A stretch of DNA of 33,992 nt from Kiloniellaceae bacterium (GCA_021776135.1 JAJFGL010000064.1:1-33992), one strand, 5' to 3'. Shown: positions 17,353 through 26,955, counted from the stretch's first letter. Numbers and translations are program-made. Notes: a model not told the origin generated them from the sequence alone.

Positions 17353-17371
17353 AATTGTATCCAATTGTATC
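17353..17371. promoter_or_regulatory. Candidate OmpR-type response regulator box
   Basis: AATTGTATC is repeated exactly at 17353-17361 and 17363-17371, a 10-bp period. Tandem half-sites of this spacing are the usual binding mode of OmpR/PhoB dimers. The box lies between the response regulator gene (minus) and the EF-hand gene (plus), so it could control both. Confidence 0.45.
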
Positions 17372-17490
17372 ACAGGGGCGTCTGGCGACATTGCGCGACT
17401 AAGCAGTTCCATCCTGGGCATGGAAACCCGATAATATTGCTCTAAGTAACAGGTATCGCGAAACTTTAAATTAGAACCAGTGAGGACCAG

Positions 17491-18081
17491 ATGAAAACCA
17501 GAACCAAGATCACGGCCGCCGCCAGCGCCACCATTCTTCTTGTCGGCCTGGGGGTCGCCAGTGTCACCCAAGCCCACGGCAAGAAAGGAGAACACGGGGG
17601 CGGGTCGTCCTACGGGATGGGCCAGGGCCAGGGCTATCACGGCATGGGCCAAGGCATGGGCCAGGGCCGCCACGGCATGGACCAGGGCCGCTACGGTATG
17701 GGTAAGCACGGTGCCCGGGGCATGACGCGCATGCTAGGCAAATTCGACGGCAACGGCGACGGTGACGTAACTCAGGCGGAGATCGACGAAGCGCGCGCCA
17801 CCCGCTTGGCTCGTTTCGACACCGACGGCGACGGAAACGTGAGCCTCAAGGAATACGAGAGTCTTTGGCTCGCCGCCATGCGTGAGCGCATGGTTGACCG
17901 CTTCCAGTATTTAGATGCCGACGGCGACGGCATGGTCAACAAGGCTGAATTCGTCGAACCTTATTCCGGTATGGTCAAGTTCACAGACCGCAACGGCGAC
18001 GGTATGCTCAACCGCGACGACATGGGCCGCTACAACGGCCGGATGATGAGGGATGACGACGACGACGACGACGACAGCTAA
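17491..18081 (+). CDS. Secreted four-EF-hand protein with Gly/Met/His-rich region and Asp8 tail
   Basis: The 196-residue protein has a signal peptide (residues 1-28, ending TQA-H) and then a low-complexity region (29-80) of repeated GMGQG/YHGMG/RHGM units. Four canonical EF-hand loops follow: 86-97 (DGNGDGDVTQAE), 110-121 (DTDGDGNVSLKE), 142-153 (DADGDGMVNKAE) and 166-177 (DRNGDGMLNRDD). The tail is eight aspartates and a serine (188-196). It should bind Ca2+ in the periplasm; the Met/His repeats could bind copper or another soft metal. It is divergent from the two-component genes, whose sensor carries a similar Asp run. GAGGACC precedes the ATG. Function in signalling or buffering is inferred. 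Confidence 0.85.
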   Translation: MKTRTKITAAASATILLVGLGVASVTQAHGKKGEHGGGSSYGMGQGQGYHGMGQGMGQGRHGMDQGRYGMGKHGARGMTRMLGKFDGNGDGDVTQAEIDEARATRLARFDTDGDGNVSLKEYESLWLAAMRERMVDRFQYLDADGDGMVNKAEFVEPYSGMVKFTDRNGDGMLNRDDMGRYNGRMMRDDDDDDDDS

Positions 18082-18092
18082 GCTCGAAAAGC

Positions 18093-18410
18093 CTAGGCCT
18101 CGGGATCCAGTCCGGTTCTATCGGACTGGATCGCCCGCCAGCCTTCGCCGGTCGCCAGTAGGCAGGTGAGGCCGTCCGGGTTCGAGACGATGATGGTCCA
18201 GGTCAGGCCGTCACCGGTCGAGAGCACCTCGACCAGACCGCCGGTGTTGGTCACGCCGATGGCCACCGGCGCTTCTTGGTATTTCGTCGCCAGGTGTCCG
18301 ATTACCTTTTGCCGCATGTCGCAATTTGGATTTTGCTGCGCCAGGGCAAGAGTTTCCATTCCCTGACCGAAAACCAGGGCGAAACCGGCAATCCAGATCC
18401 ACTTCGCCAT
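18093..18410 (-). CDS. Small secreted hypothetical protein (105 aa)
   Basis: The ATG at 18410 is preceded by AGGAGG (18417-18422) with good spacing; a GTG at 18416 is too close to it. The product has a signal peptide (WIWIAGFALVFGQGMETLALAQ, about residues 3-25) followed by an 80-residue domain with cysteines in NPNCDMRQKVIGHLATKY and GLTCLLATGEGWR. It resembles small periplasmic proteins of unknown function common in alphaproteobacteria. It converges on the EF-hand gene. Confidence 0.7.
   Translation of the reverse strand: MAKWIWIAGFALVFGQGMETLALAQQNPNCDMRQKVIGHLATKYQEAPVAIGVTNTGGLVEVLSTGDGLTWTIIVSNPDGLTCLLATGEGWRAIQSDRTGLDPEA
18104..18132. terminator. Strong hairpin between convergent genes
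   Basis: GATCCAGTCCG (18104-18114) and CGGACTGGATC (18122-18132) form a perfect 11-bp stem with a 7-nt loop. It lies inside the end of the minus-strand gene and just past the EF-hand stop. It lacks a T-run, so a terminator role is only possible. Confidence 0.35.
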
Positions 18411-18495
18411 CGCCACCTCCTCGATCTTGCGCGGCCATAAGCGCCGCTCGAACCCAAGGATACTTTCGTGCGTTAACCATAGTTGGACGCAGTTG

Positions 18496-18520
18496 TTAAG
18501 AAAACGTTAATGCACGTTAA
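18496..18520. promoter_or_regulatory. CtrA-type box (TTAA-N7-TTAA)
   Basis: TTAA at 18496-18499 and 18507-18510 are separated by exactly 7 bp (GAAAACG), the consensus for the alphaproteobacterial cell-cycle regulator CtrA. A third TTAA follows at 18517-18520 (6-bp spacing). It lies in the divergent region upstream of the DUF4864 gene. Confidence 0.45.
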
Positions 18521-18581
18521 GAAAGAAAAACCCTTGAGGACTAGCGCTTTACCAAATGTGACACGGCGAAAAGACTGGGCT

Positions 18582-19031
18582 ATGCTGTTCAGCGCCATGG
18601 TCCATGACTTACGCATTCTTGCCGCCGCGGTCTTGATCGCGCTTATTCCCACCCTGTCGGCGGCGCAATCCGCCGTGGAGGAGGCCCAGGGAAGCGCCAT
18701 TGTTGGGGTCATCAGCGCCCAGATGGATGCCTTCCGGCACGATGACGGCGACAAGGCGTTTTCTTACGCGGCGCCGTCGATACGCGGCATATTCCAGACT
18801 CCGCAAAACTTCATGGCCATGGTGCGGGGCGGTTATCCCGCGGTTTACCGCCCGAGCGAGGTTGAGTTCCTGGCGCCACGCCTTGAGCCCCCCGATATCC
18901 TTCAGCCCGTGCGTGTGACCGGCCCGGACGGGGAATCGGTTATCGCCCTGTACCGTATGCAACGGCAGGCGGACGGTTCCTGGAAGATCGCCAGCGTGGT
19001 CATCGTGCGCACCGGCGAGCTAAGCAGCTAG
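18582..19031 (+). CDS. DUF4864 domain secreted protein
   Basis: The mature part matches DUF4864, as I remember the family: VISAQMDAFRHDDGDKAFSY, the FQTPQNFMAMVRGGYPAVYR stretch and IALYRMQRQADGSWKIASVV. A signal peptide (LRILAAAVLIALIPTLSAAQ) precedes it. I take the start at 18582 (MLFSAMVHD); 18597 is also possible, and an in-frame codon at 18483 would add an improbable basic extension over the CtrA-type box. The family is probably NTF2-like and periplasmic; its role is unknown. Confidence 0.8.
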   Translation: MLFSAMVHDLRILAAAVLIALIPTLSAAQSAVEEAQGSAIVGVISAQMDAFRHDDGDKAFSYAAPSIRGIFQTPQNFMAMVRGGYPAVYRPSEVEFLAPRLEPPDILQPVRVTGPDGESVIALYRMQRQADGSWKIASVVIVRTGELSS

Positions 19032-19058
19032 ACAGCTTTTTCGCGCAGCGGCACGGAA

Positions 19059-19102
19059 GTGTGACCGCCATCACACGCTCTGGGCGGCGGGATCCCTATA
19101 TT
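19059..19102 (+). promoter_or_regulatory. CRP-type site centred at -41.5 of a candidate promoter
   Basis: GTGTGA-CCGCCA-TCACAC (19059-19076) is a perfect CRP/FNR-superfamily palindrome of the CRP class (TGTGA-N6-TCACA). A -10 hexamer TATATT at 19097-19102 predicts a start near 19109. The site is then centred at -41.5, the class II activator position. The downstream gene begins at 19144. Confidence 0.55.
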
Positions 19103-19143
19103 CAGGATTGTAACCTGGGGCGGAATCCCAAGGTGTGCCGTTT

Positions 19144-19335
19144 ATGACAGGACAAACCATGACCGATCGCAATGCCATGACCAGCGGTTGTTTAGCGGGC
19201 GAACCGGCCCTTGATGACTTGATCGCCGATCCCATCGTGCAGGCGGTGATGCGCGGCGACGGTCTGGTCGAGGCGGACTTGCGCCGCAGCGTGTCGCACG
19301 CAAGGCAGCTCTTGGCCGGGAAAACCTGCGCTTAG
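19144..19335 (+). CDS. Small conserved-type hypothetical protein (63 aa)
   Basis: ATG at 19144 with AAGG 10 bp upstream; an in-frame GTG at 19135 is too close to that site. The 63-residue product (…LDDLIADPIVQAVMRGDGLV then EADLRRSVSHARQLLAGK) is helical and acidic at first. It looks like the small cytosolic proteins of unknown function found in many alphaproteobacteria. It lies behind a strong CRP-like promoter and its stop overlaps the convergent XRE gene stop by 4 bp. Confidence 0.6.
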   Translation: MTGQTMTDRNAMTSGCLAGEPALDDLIADPIVQAVMRGDGLVEADLRRSVSHARQLLAGKTCA

Positions 19336-19727
19336 GCGGCTTGAACTTCGCCGGCGCCGGTTTGCTTTTGCAGCCGCGCGACATCGGCGGAGATATCACT
19401 TAGCAGGACGACGAGATTCTGCTGCAACGCCATCGCCCGTTCAAGCTTTTGCCCGATCTTCGCAGCTTCGGAGACCGGCGGCACCCGGTCCCAAGCCTGC
19501 GGGGTCTCGCCGGTCAGAAGCCAGATCAGTGGCACTTGAAGAACCCCCGCCAGCATCACGAGCTTATTGCCGCGCGCTTCGCTTCGTTCGTTCTCCCAAT
19601 TCTCCAGTGTCTTGGGTTTGACGGCTATCCGGCGCGCCAACTGGGGAAGACTAAGCCCGGCTTTCTCGCGCGCTTGTTCGATTCTAAGGCCGATATTGGT
19701 TTGAATAGTCAAAAAATCCTGCTCCAT
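19332..19727 (-). CDS. XRE-family helix-turn-helix regulator
   Basis: The N-terminal HTH_3 domain (about residues 10-70) reads IGLRIEQAREKAGLSLPQLA, then RRIAVKPKTLENWENERSEA and LVMLAGVLQVPLIWLLTGE. The C-terminal 50 residues form an Ala/Gln-rich amphipathic helix (IGQKLERAMALQQNLVVLLS), likely for oligomerisation. It is a single-gene cytosolic regulator of unknown target, 131 residues long. A tandem repeat just upstream may be its own operator. Confidence 0.88.
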   Translation of the reverse strand: MEQDFLTIQTNIGLRIEQAREKAGLSLPQLARRIAVKPKTLENWENERSEARGNKLVMLAGVLQVPLIWLLTGETPQAWDRVPPVSEAAKIGQKLERAMALQQNLVVLLSDISADVARLQKQTGAGEVQAA

Positions 19728-19788
19728 TAAGTATTCCCCTTGGCGGCGAATCCAATTCGCGATTCCGGGTACGTTATCAAGTATTCGG

Positions 19789-19808
19789 TAACGATTGATT
19801 AACGATTG
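19789..19808 (-). promoter_or_regulatory. Tandem TAACGATTG repeats upstream of the XRE gene
   Basis: TAACGATTG occurs at 19789-19797 and 19800-19808, one helical turn (11 bp) apart. A CGTTA/TAACG dyad spans about 19772-19793. The position 60-80 bp upstream of the XRE start suggests an autoregulatory operator. Confidence 0.35.
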
Positions 19809-19850
19809 GGTAGCGTTTCAAACATGCGGGACGCCTGGGCTGAACGTGGG

Positions 19851-19924
19851 TGGCTGGGGGACCTGGATTTGAACCAGGGCTGTCCGGGTCAGAGCCGGAA
19901 GTTCTACCGCTAAACTATCCCCCA
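19851..19924 (-). tRNA. tRNA-Gln (anticodon CUG)
   Basis: On the minus strand the acceptor stem TGGGGGA (19924-19918) pairs with TCCCCCA (19861-19855), followed by discriminator G and an encoded CCA (19853-19851). The anticodon stem-loop is TCCGG-CTCTGAC-CCGGA with anticodon CTG. The T-arm is CTGGTTCAAATCCAG. All arms fold normally over 74 nt. The U1-A72 pair and G73 are typical of bacterial tRNA-Gln. Confidence 0.95.
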
Positions 19925-20150
19925 TGGGACGGTATGGGCGTCCGCGCGAGGCGGACCGCCGTCTATGGTTGTAGTCTCGAAGAGGTAAGGAATTCAACGT
20001 TTTTCCGTGCCTGGCCTGCTTGATGCGGTGCCAAGATGTCACGCATCGAGGAAATTTGGCGTGCTATCCCTGGCGCAGGTGCCGCTCCGGCGTTTAGGAT
20101 ATCCTAAATAACGCGGCCGGAAATAGAGCCGCGAAGTGGGAGCTTCGAAC

Positions 20151-21188
20151 GTGGCGGATTACGCTGCCAATAACGGCGCGGACGCGCTGGTGCGCGCCCA
20201 AGGACGGGAATCGGTTTTCGCCGCCCTGGATTTGGGCACCAACAACTGCCGTCTCCTGGTTGCCCGGCGGGCCGGCGAAGGGTTTCGAGTATTCGATGCT
20301 TTTTCGCGCATCGTGCGCTTGGGCGAGGGCTTGAACGGCAGTGGGCGCCTGTCGGACGAGGCTCAGACGCGCACCTTGAGCGCCCTGCATGTCTGCTCGT
20401 CCAAAATCCGCCGCCGGGGGGTCACCCACCTGCGCGCGGTGGCGACCGAGGCCTGCCGCCGGGCCAGCAACTGCGATCAATTTTTGAACCGGGTCCGGCG
20501 CGAAACCGGGATTGACTTGGAGATCATCTCCAATGACGAAGAGGCAAGCTTGGCGTTCTTAGGTTGCGTTCCCTTGCTTGACCGCACCGTCGCCCACGCC
20601 CTGGTTTTCGATATCGGCGGCGGCAGTACCGAGATCGCATGCATGGATGTCCCCAGTGAGGCGCGGGAACGGCCCTCGCGCCTGCGCGGGTGGTATTCGA
20701 TACCCATCGGCGTCGTGACCCTGGCCGAGAAGTACGGCGGCGATAGCGGGTCCGCCGAGGACTATGCGTCCATGGTCACGGAAGTGCGTGAGGCCCTGGC
20801 GCCCTTCGAGGCCAAACAGGACATTCGCGCTCTGGTCGCCAAGGGGGATTTACAGATGCTCGGAACCTCGGGCACCGTGACCACCCTGGTCGGAGTCCAT
20901 AAATGCCTGAAACGTTACGATCGCGCGCTCGTGGATGGGTGTTACCTGGATTTCGGGACGGTGCGCCAAATCAGCGGGCAAATCGCGGCCATGAGCCAAG
21001 AGGAACGGCGCTCGCATCCTTGCATCGGACACGAACGCGCCGATCTGGTCGTGGCCGGTTGCGCGATATTGGAGGCGGTATGCAGGACCTGGCCCGTCGG
21101 ACGCTTGCGGGTGGCCGACCGGGGCCTTCGCGAAGGCATGTTATATACCATGATGGGGGTCCAGCGGACTCCCTGCCACTGGGCCTGA
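20151..21188 (+). CDS. Ppx/GppA family phosphatase
   Basis: The protein has the actin-like ASKHA fold of exopolyphosphatase/guanosine pentaphosphatase. Motifs are FAALDLGTNNCRLLVARR near the start, THLRAVATEACRRASN, ISNDEEASLAFLG, the DIGGGSTEIA phosphate loop and MLGTSGTVTTLVGVHK. At about 345 residues it is the short form without the C-terminal HD domain. It would hydrolyse polyphosphate or pppGpp. The GTG at 20151 has GGGAG 8 bp upstream; a GTG at 20136 is also in frame. It directly precedes rlmE, an order common in alphaproteobacteria. Confidence 0.92.
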   Translation: MADYAANNGADALVRAQGRESVFAALDLGTNNCRLLVARRAGEGFRVFDAFSRIVRLGEGLNGSGRLSDEAQTRTLSALHVCSSKIRRRGVTHLRAVATEACRRASNCDQFLNRVRRETGIDLEIISNDEEASLAFLGCVPLLDRTVAHALVFDIGGGSTEIACMDVPSEARERPSRLRGWYSIPIGVVTLAEKYGGDSGSAEDYASMVTEVREALAPFEAKQDIRALVAKGDLQMLGTSGTVTTLVGVHKCLKRYDRALVDGCYLDFGTVRQISGQIAAMSQEERRSHPCIGHERADLVVAGCAILEAVCRTWPVGRLRVADRGLREGMLYTMMGVQRTPCHWA

Positions 21189-21198
21189 TCCGGCGCTC

Positions 21199-21948
21199 AT
21201 GAGCGGTAGCGGACGGGGTGCGGGCGGGCGCAAGCGCGGCGCCCGGCGGCGGGGCGCCCTGGGCGGTTCCGGCCGGAGCTTGACGCAAAACTTGACCCCC
21301 GGCGGCAAGCGCAGCGAATCGTCGCGGCGCTGGCTATCGCGGCAACTCAACGACCCCTTCGTCGCCGAGGCGCGCCGCCAGGGCTACCGCTCGCGTTCGG
21401 CCTTCAAGCTGGCGCAACTCGACGACAAGGTTTCGTTTCTGAAACCCGGCGCCCGGGTGGTCGATCTCGGCGCGGCGCCGGGCGGCTGGACCCAGGTCGC
21501 GGTCGAGCGGACTGGGCCCAAGGGCCTGGTGATCGGCATCGATATCACTGAAATCGAGGCGATCTCTGGCGCCGTTCTGATAACCGGGGATGTGCGCGAT
21601 GAAGACTCCCTGGCGCAGGTCCGCGCGGCGCTGAATGGCCAGGCCGGCGCGGTTCTGTCCGACATGGCGGCGCCCTCCACCGGTCACGCCAGGACCGATC
21701 ATTTGCGAATCATGGGCCTCATCGAGACCGCCCTGGATTTCGCGGAGCAGATCCTGGCGCCGGGCGGCAGCTTCGTGGCCAAGGTTCTTCAAGGCGGGAC
21801 CGAGGCCGGCCTGCTGACGCGCTTGAAGCAAGAGTTCGATTCCGTGCGCCACGTCAAGCCGGCGGCCAGCCGCAGCGATTCGGCCGAAATGTACGTCGTG
21901 GCCACGGGATTTAGAGGGCGCCGGGAAGGGCGGAAAACAAAGGATTAG
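21199..21948 (+). CDS. rlmE: 23S rRNA (uridine2552-2'-O)-methyltransferase RlmE
   Basis: RlmE (FtsJ/RrmJ) methylates U2552 in the A-loop of 23S rRNA. The catalytic K-D-K-E set is visible: Lys in SRSAFKLAQLDDK, Asp in VLSDMAAPSTG, Lys in SFVAKVLQGG, Glu in SRSDSAEMYVVATGF. The SAM site is VVDLGAAPGGWTQVA. The 249-residue protein has an Arg/Gly-rich N-terminal extension (about 1-35), as is usual in alphaproteobacteria and probably RNA-binding. It begins 10 bp after the Ppx/GppA stop. Confidence 0.95.
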   Translation: MSGSGRGAGGRKRGARRRGALGGSGRSLTQNLTPGGKRSESSRRWLSRQLNDPFVAEARRQGYRSRSAFKLAQLDDKVSFLKPGARVVDLGAAPGGWTQVAVERTGPKGLVIGIDITEIEAISGAVLITGDVRDEDSLAQVRAALNGQAGAVLSDMAAPSTGHARTDHLRIMGLIETALDFAEQILAPGGSFVAKVLQGGTEAGLLTRLKQEFDSVRHVKPAASRSDSAEMYVVATGFRGRREGRKTKD

Positions 21949-23481
<1,533 letters not shown>

Positions 23482-23499
23482 AGTGTCCACAGGCCCTAG
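23482..23499. repeat. Solo end of the 1148-1416 element family
   Basis: AGTGTCCACAGGCCCTAG matches the right end of the MITE-like element (AGTGTCAACAGGCCCTAA) at 16 of 18 positions, including the terminal TA. It fills the whole gap between the guaB stop and the rsmB ATG. Either a scar of excision or deletion, or chance. Confidence 0.4.
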
Positions 23500-24807
23500 A
23501 TGACGCCAGCGGCCCGCATCCAGGCGCGGATCGAAGTCTTGGAGGCGATCGCGGTGGGAACGGGGCCGGCCGACCGGGTTCTTGACAGCTATAGCCGCGC
23601 GCGCCGTTACATGGGGTCCAAGGACCGCCGGGCGGTCGCCGAGGGTGTGTATGGAACTTTGCGCCGCCGCGCCCGGCTTTCCTGGTGGTGTGCGCGCGCG
23701 GGCGGTGGCGCCGGCCGGGATTTGACTATCGCCGGCTTGGTCCTAAAAGCAGGCGCGGAATCGCTGAATACCCTCTTCGGCGGGGGCGGTTATGCCCCGG
23801 CGCCGCTCGATGAGCGCGAAGAAGCCTTGGCGCGCGCCCTCGACGGCCAGAGCCTCGACCATCCGGATCAAGACCGGGCGGTGCGCCTGGAGTTGCCCGC
23901 CTGGCTGGAAGCGAAACTGGAACAAGCCTTCGGGTCCGGTCTCGAGGCCGAGATGGCCGCCTTGAACGCCGTGGCGTCTCTCGATCTGCGTGTGAATGGG
24001 CTGAAGGCCGATAGGGAGTCCGTGCGCGCCGCCTTGGCGCGAGACGGAATGGAATCCGCACCCATCCCGTTTTTGCCGCTTGGCTTGCGGGTTGCGGGGC
24101 GGGGGGCGCTGAAGAACGCCAAGGCATATCGCGACGGCCTGGTTGAAATTCAGGACGCGGGGTCGCAAATCGCGGCCCTCATGTGCGCCGCGCGGCCCGG
24201 CATGGCGGTGGTGGATTTCTGCGCCGGCGCTGGCGGCAAGTCCCTGGCTCTGGCCGCCGCCATGAACAACCGGGGCGAGCTGCTCGCCCTCGATGTCGAG
24301 CAGGCGCGTCTCGACCGGGCGGCGGTGCGCCTGCGCCGGGCCGGCGCCAGCCTGGTCGAGCGCCGGGTTCTCAAGGATGAGGCAGGATTAGAGGAGCTTG
24401 CCGGTAAATTCGATCGGGTTCTGGTCGATGCTCCCTGTTCCGGCTCCGGCGCGTGGCGGCGCGATCCCCATGCCCGCTGGCAACTGACGCCCGCGCGGCT
24501 TACTGGGTACCGGGACGCGCAGGAGCAGGCATTAAACAAGGCGGCGGGACTGGCGCGGCCGGGCGGGCGCTTGATCTACGTGACCTGCTCCGTCCTGCGG
24601 GCGGAAAACGAGGAACGGATTGAGGCGTTCCTGCAAGGCCAGGCCGGTTTTTCCCTGCTGCCGGTGGAACAAATCTGGGCCGAAACCCTGGGTGCCGAAA
24701 ATCCTGGCCCGGATACCTTCCGCGAGTCTTATCTGCGCCTGACCCCGGCGCGCCACGAAACCGACGGCTTTTTCGTGGCCGTTCTTGAGCGCGCCGGGCA
24801 GACTTGA
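23500..24807 (+). CDS. RsmB-like 16S rRNA (cytosine-C5) methyltransferase
   Basis: A 435-residue m5C methyltransferase of the RsmB/NOP family. The N-terminal NusB-like helical domain (about 1-140) is followed by a Rossmann SAM domain. Motifs are VQDAGSQ-like IQDAGSQIAALM, VVDFCAGAGGKSLALAA, VDAPCSGSGAWRRDP (Cys313, release cysteine) and YVTCSVLRAENEERI (Cys363, nucleophile). It would methylate a 16S rRNA cytosine (C967 in E. coli RsmB). The GTG/ATG choice is simple: ATG at 23500, with only AGG 6 bp upstream, provided by the element scar. It lies between guaB and guaA and is probably co-transcribed. Confidence 0.93.
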   Translation: MTPAARIQARIEVLEAIAVGTGPADRVLDSYSRARRYMGSKDRRAVAEGVYGTLRRRARLSWWCARAGGGAGRDLTIAGLVLKAGAESLNTLFGGGGYAPAPLDEREEALARALDGQSLDHPDQDRAVRLELPAWLEAKLEQAFGSGLEAEMAALNAVASLDLRVNGLKADRESVRAALARDGMESAPIPFLPLGLRVAGRGALKNAKAYRDGLVEIQDAGSQIAALMCAARPGMAVVDFCAGAGGKSLALAAAMNNRGELLALDVEQARLDRAAVRLRRAGASLVERRVLKDEAGLEELAGKFDRVLVDAPCSGSGAWRRDPHARWQLTPARLTGYRDAQEQALNKAAGLARPGGRLIYVTCSVLRAENEERIEAFLQGQAGFSLLPVEQIWAETLGAENPGPDTFRESYLRLTPARHETDGFFVAVLERAGQT

Positions 24808-24837
24808 AACAGCGCGTAAAAACCTTATAGAAACGCC

Positions 24838-26382
24838 ATGTCCGACCGCATCCTGATTCTCGACTTCGGCTCCCAGGTAACGCAGCTAATCGCCCGCCGG
24901 GTTCGCGAGAGCGGCGTTTACTGCGAAATCCTTCCCTTTAACGCCGATCCGGCCCGAATCGCGGACTTCGGCGCCAAGGGCATAATCCTCTCGGGCGGTC
25001 CGGCCTCCACCACCAGCGACGAATCGCCCCGGGTTTCGGATGTCGTCTTCGACCTGAACGTCCCGATCCTGGGCATCTGTTACGGCGAGCAAGCGATTTG
25101 CCAGCAGCTTGGCGGAGCGGTCGAAATCTCGGAACATCACGAGTTCGGCCGCGCCATGGTCGATGTGACCGAGACTTGCGGCCTGACCGAGGGCCTCTGG
25201 GCCAAGGGCGACCGCCATCAGGTCTGGATGAGCCACGGCGACCGGATCGTCAGCCTGCCCGAGGGCTTCCGGGTGGTCGGCACCTCCGACGGCGCGCCCA
25301 ACGCCATGATCGCCGACGATGCGCGGCGTATTTACGCGGTGCAATTCCATCCCGAGGTCGTTCACACCCCCGATGGGGCCAAGTTGCTGGCTAACTTCAC
25401 CAAGCGGGTGGTCGGCTGCAGCGGCGATTGGACCATGACGGCGTTCCGCGACCGGGCCATCGCCAAAATCCGAGACCAGGTCGGCACGGGCAAGGTGGTG
25501 TGCGGCCTATCCGGCGGCGTCGATTCCTCGGTCGCCGCGGTTTTGCTTCATGAAGCCATCGGCGATCAACTGACCTGCGTCTTCGTCGATCACGGCCTGT
25601 TGCGCGCCGGCGAGGCGGAGGAGGTGGTGCGCCTCTTCGGCGATCACTACAACATTCCGCTTATCCACCGCGAAGCGGCGGAGCTTTTCCTGGGCAAGCT
25701 GGCCGGGGTCAGCGATCCCGAGACCAAGCGTAAGATTATTGGCGCCACCTTCATCGATGTGTTCGAGAAAGACGCCAAGCGTATCGGCGCCGCCTTCCTG
25801 GCCCAGGGCACCTTGTATCCCGACGTAATCGAATCGATCTCCTTCACCGGCGGGCCCTCGGTCACCATAAAGTCGCACCACAACGTGGGCGGCCTGCCGG
25901 AACGCATGAATCTGGTCCTGGTCGAGCCCTTGCGCGAATTGTTCAAGGACGAGGTCCGGGTCTTGGGCCGCGAACTGGGCTTGCCGGACAGCCTGGTCGG
26001 CCGCCACCCCTTTCCGGGCCCCGGCCTGGCCATACGGGTGCTGGGTGAGGTCACGCCGGAGCGCTGCGCCGTGCTGCGCAAGGCCGATACGATCTACCTG
26101 GACGAAATCCGCAAGGCCGGCCTCTACGATGCCATATGGCAGGCCTTCGCCGTGCTGCTGCCGGTAAAGACCGTGGGGGTCATGGGCGACGCGCGCTCTT
26201 ACGAATCGGTCTGCGCCCTGCGCGCCGTGACCTCAAGCGACGGCATGACCGCCGAGAGCTACGCCTTCGATCACGCCTTCCTGGCCCAGGTCGCGACCCG
26301 CATCGTCAACGAGGTACGCGGCATCAACCGCGTCGTCTACGACGTAACCTCCAAACCCCCCGGCACCATCGAGTGGGAGTAG
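24838..26382 (+). CDS. guaA: GMP synthase (glutamine-hydrolysing)
   Basis: GuaA aminates XMP to GMP using glutamine and ATP. The N-terminal class I amidotransferase has Cys81 in [10 protein letters not shown] and the His/Glu pair in [10 protein letters not shown]. The ATP pyrophosphatase P-loop [10 protein letters not shown] starts near residue 223. The dimerisation domain ends with the invariant KPPGTIEWE. Length 514 is standard. The last codons form the left copy of a 21-bp direct repeat, whose second copy lies 1768 bp downstream, as expected if this 3' end served as an integration site. The reading frame remains intact. Confidence 0.97.
   Translation: MSDRILILDFGSQVTQLIARRVRESGVYCEILPFNADPARIADFGAKGIILSGGPASTTSDESPRVSDVVFDLNVPILGICYGEQAICQQLGGAVEISEHHEFGRAMVDVTETCGLTEGLWAKGDRHQVWMSHGDRIVSLPEGFRVVGTSDGAPNAMIADDARRIYAVQFHPEVVHTPDGAKLLANFTKRVVGCSGDWTMTAFRDRAIAKIRDQVGTGKVVCGLSGGVDSSVAAVLLHEAIGDQLTCVFVDHGLLRAGEAEEVVRLFGDHYNIPLIHREAAELFLGKLAGVSDPETKRKIIGATFIDVFEKDAKRIGAAFLAQGTLYPDVIESISFTGGPSVTIKSHHNVGGLPERMNLVLVEPLRELFKDEVRVLGRELGLPDSLVGRHPFPGPGLAIRVLGEVTPERCAVLRKADTIYLDEIRKAGLYDAIWQAFAVLLPVKTVGVMGDARSYESVCALRAVTSSDGMTAESYAFDHAFLAQVATRIVNEVRGINRVVYDVTSKPPGTIEWE
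26357..26377. repeat. guaA: Candidate att site, left copy (guaA 3' end)
   Basis: The 21 bp ending in GGCACCATCGAGTGGG near the guaA stop are repeated identically at 28125-28145 in the same orientation. The flanks GA(C/T)GTAACCT (26341-26350 and 28111-28120) and G(A/G)GTAGGG(A/G)G also match. The guaA 3' end is a known insertion target for genomic islands. Confidence 0.65.
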
Positions 26383-26410
26383 GGAGTGGTGTTCGGGGTC
26401 TATCGTGAGG

Positions 26411-26447
26411 TGGCCTGCGAGCAACTTATAAAGCGGCCCGCAGGCCA
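26411..26447. terminator. Candidate hairpin after guaA
   Basis: TGGCCTGCG (26411-26419) and CGCAGGCCA (26439-26447) pair perfectly around a 19-nt loop between two convergent genes. There is no T-run, so intrinsic termination is uncertain. Confidence 0.35.
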
Positions 26448-26462
26448 TATGCGCACTGGAAG

Positions 26463-26915
26463 TTATTTGCAGATTTCGCCTGTGTAGCGAACAAGGGCTT
26501 CGCCGGATCCCATCTTGAGCAGGCCGAAACCGTTGAATGTTCCGGAATACCCTGTCAGATGGCCGAATGTCTCGACAACTGTATAGGCGAGCTCGAGCAT
26601 ATAGGTGTCTTTCTTGCCCGGAACCGCCGTGAGTTCGACATCGTCGCGCGTCAGCACGACTCCGCCCCGGCTGGTGCTAAAGACATGCTCCATGACCAGA
26701 ACAAGACCGGCCGCGGTTTCCCTCTGGCTGATGACCGTGCCTCTAGTGGCGTTCCAGGTGCCGTCCATGGAGCCGATTACATCATTGCCTTCGTTATAAA
26801 ATTGACCCAACGCCGTGCCGCCGATGGGCAGGCATTGATTGCTTGCGGCCTGAACCCCCGAGCCGAAGGTCACCAGCGCGGCGACAACGGCCGCGCTTGC
26901 GAGTAGGTTTCTCAC
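26463..26915 (-). CDS. Secreted hypothetical protein (150 aa)
   Basis: I do not recognise the family. It has a clear signal peptide (MRNLLASAAVVAALVTFGSG through QAA, residues 1-24) and a mature domain of alternating beta-strand pattern (DGTWNATRGTVISQRETAAG, then LVLVMEHVFSTSRGG and VVLTRDDVELTAVP). Two cysteines, one near each end (NQC and EICK), may form a disulphide. It is inside the islet after guaA and is AT-richer than guaA. GGAGA lies upstream of the ATG. It is 40 bp downstream of the tautomerase-like gene on the same strand, so the two are probably one transcript. Confidence 0.7.
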   Translation of the reverse strand: MRNLLASAAVVAALVTFGSGVQAASNQCLPIGGTALGQFYNEGNDVIGSMDGTWNATRGTVISQRETAAGLVLVMEHVFSTSRGGVVLTRDDVELTAVPGKKDTYMLELAYTVVETFGHLTGYSGTFNGFGLLKMGSGEALVRYTGEICK

Positions 26916-26955
26916 TTGTTTCTCCTTTGAGGTTTCGTTTTAAACGGATTTAGCC

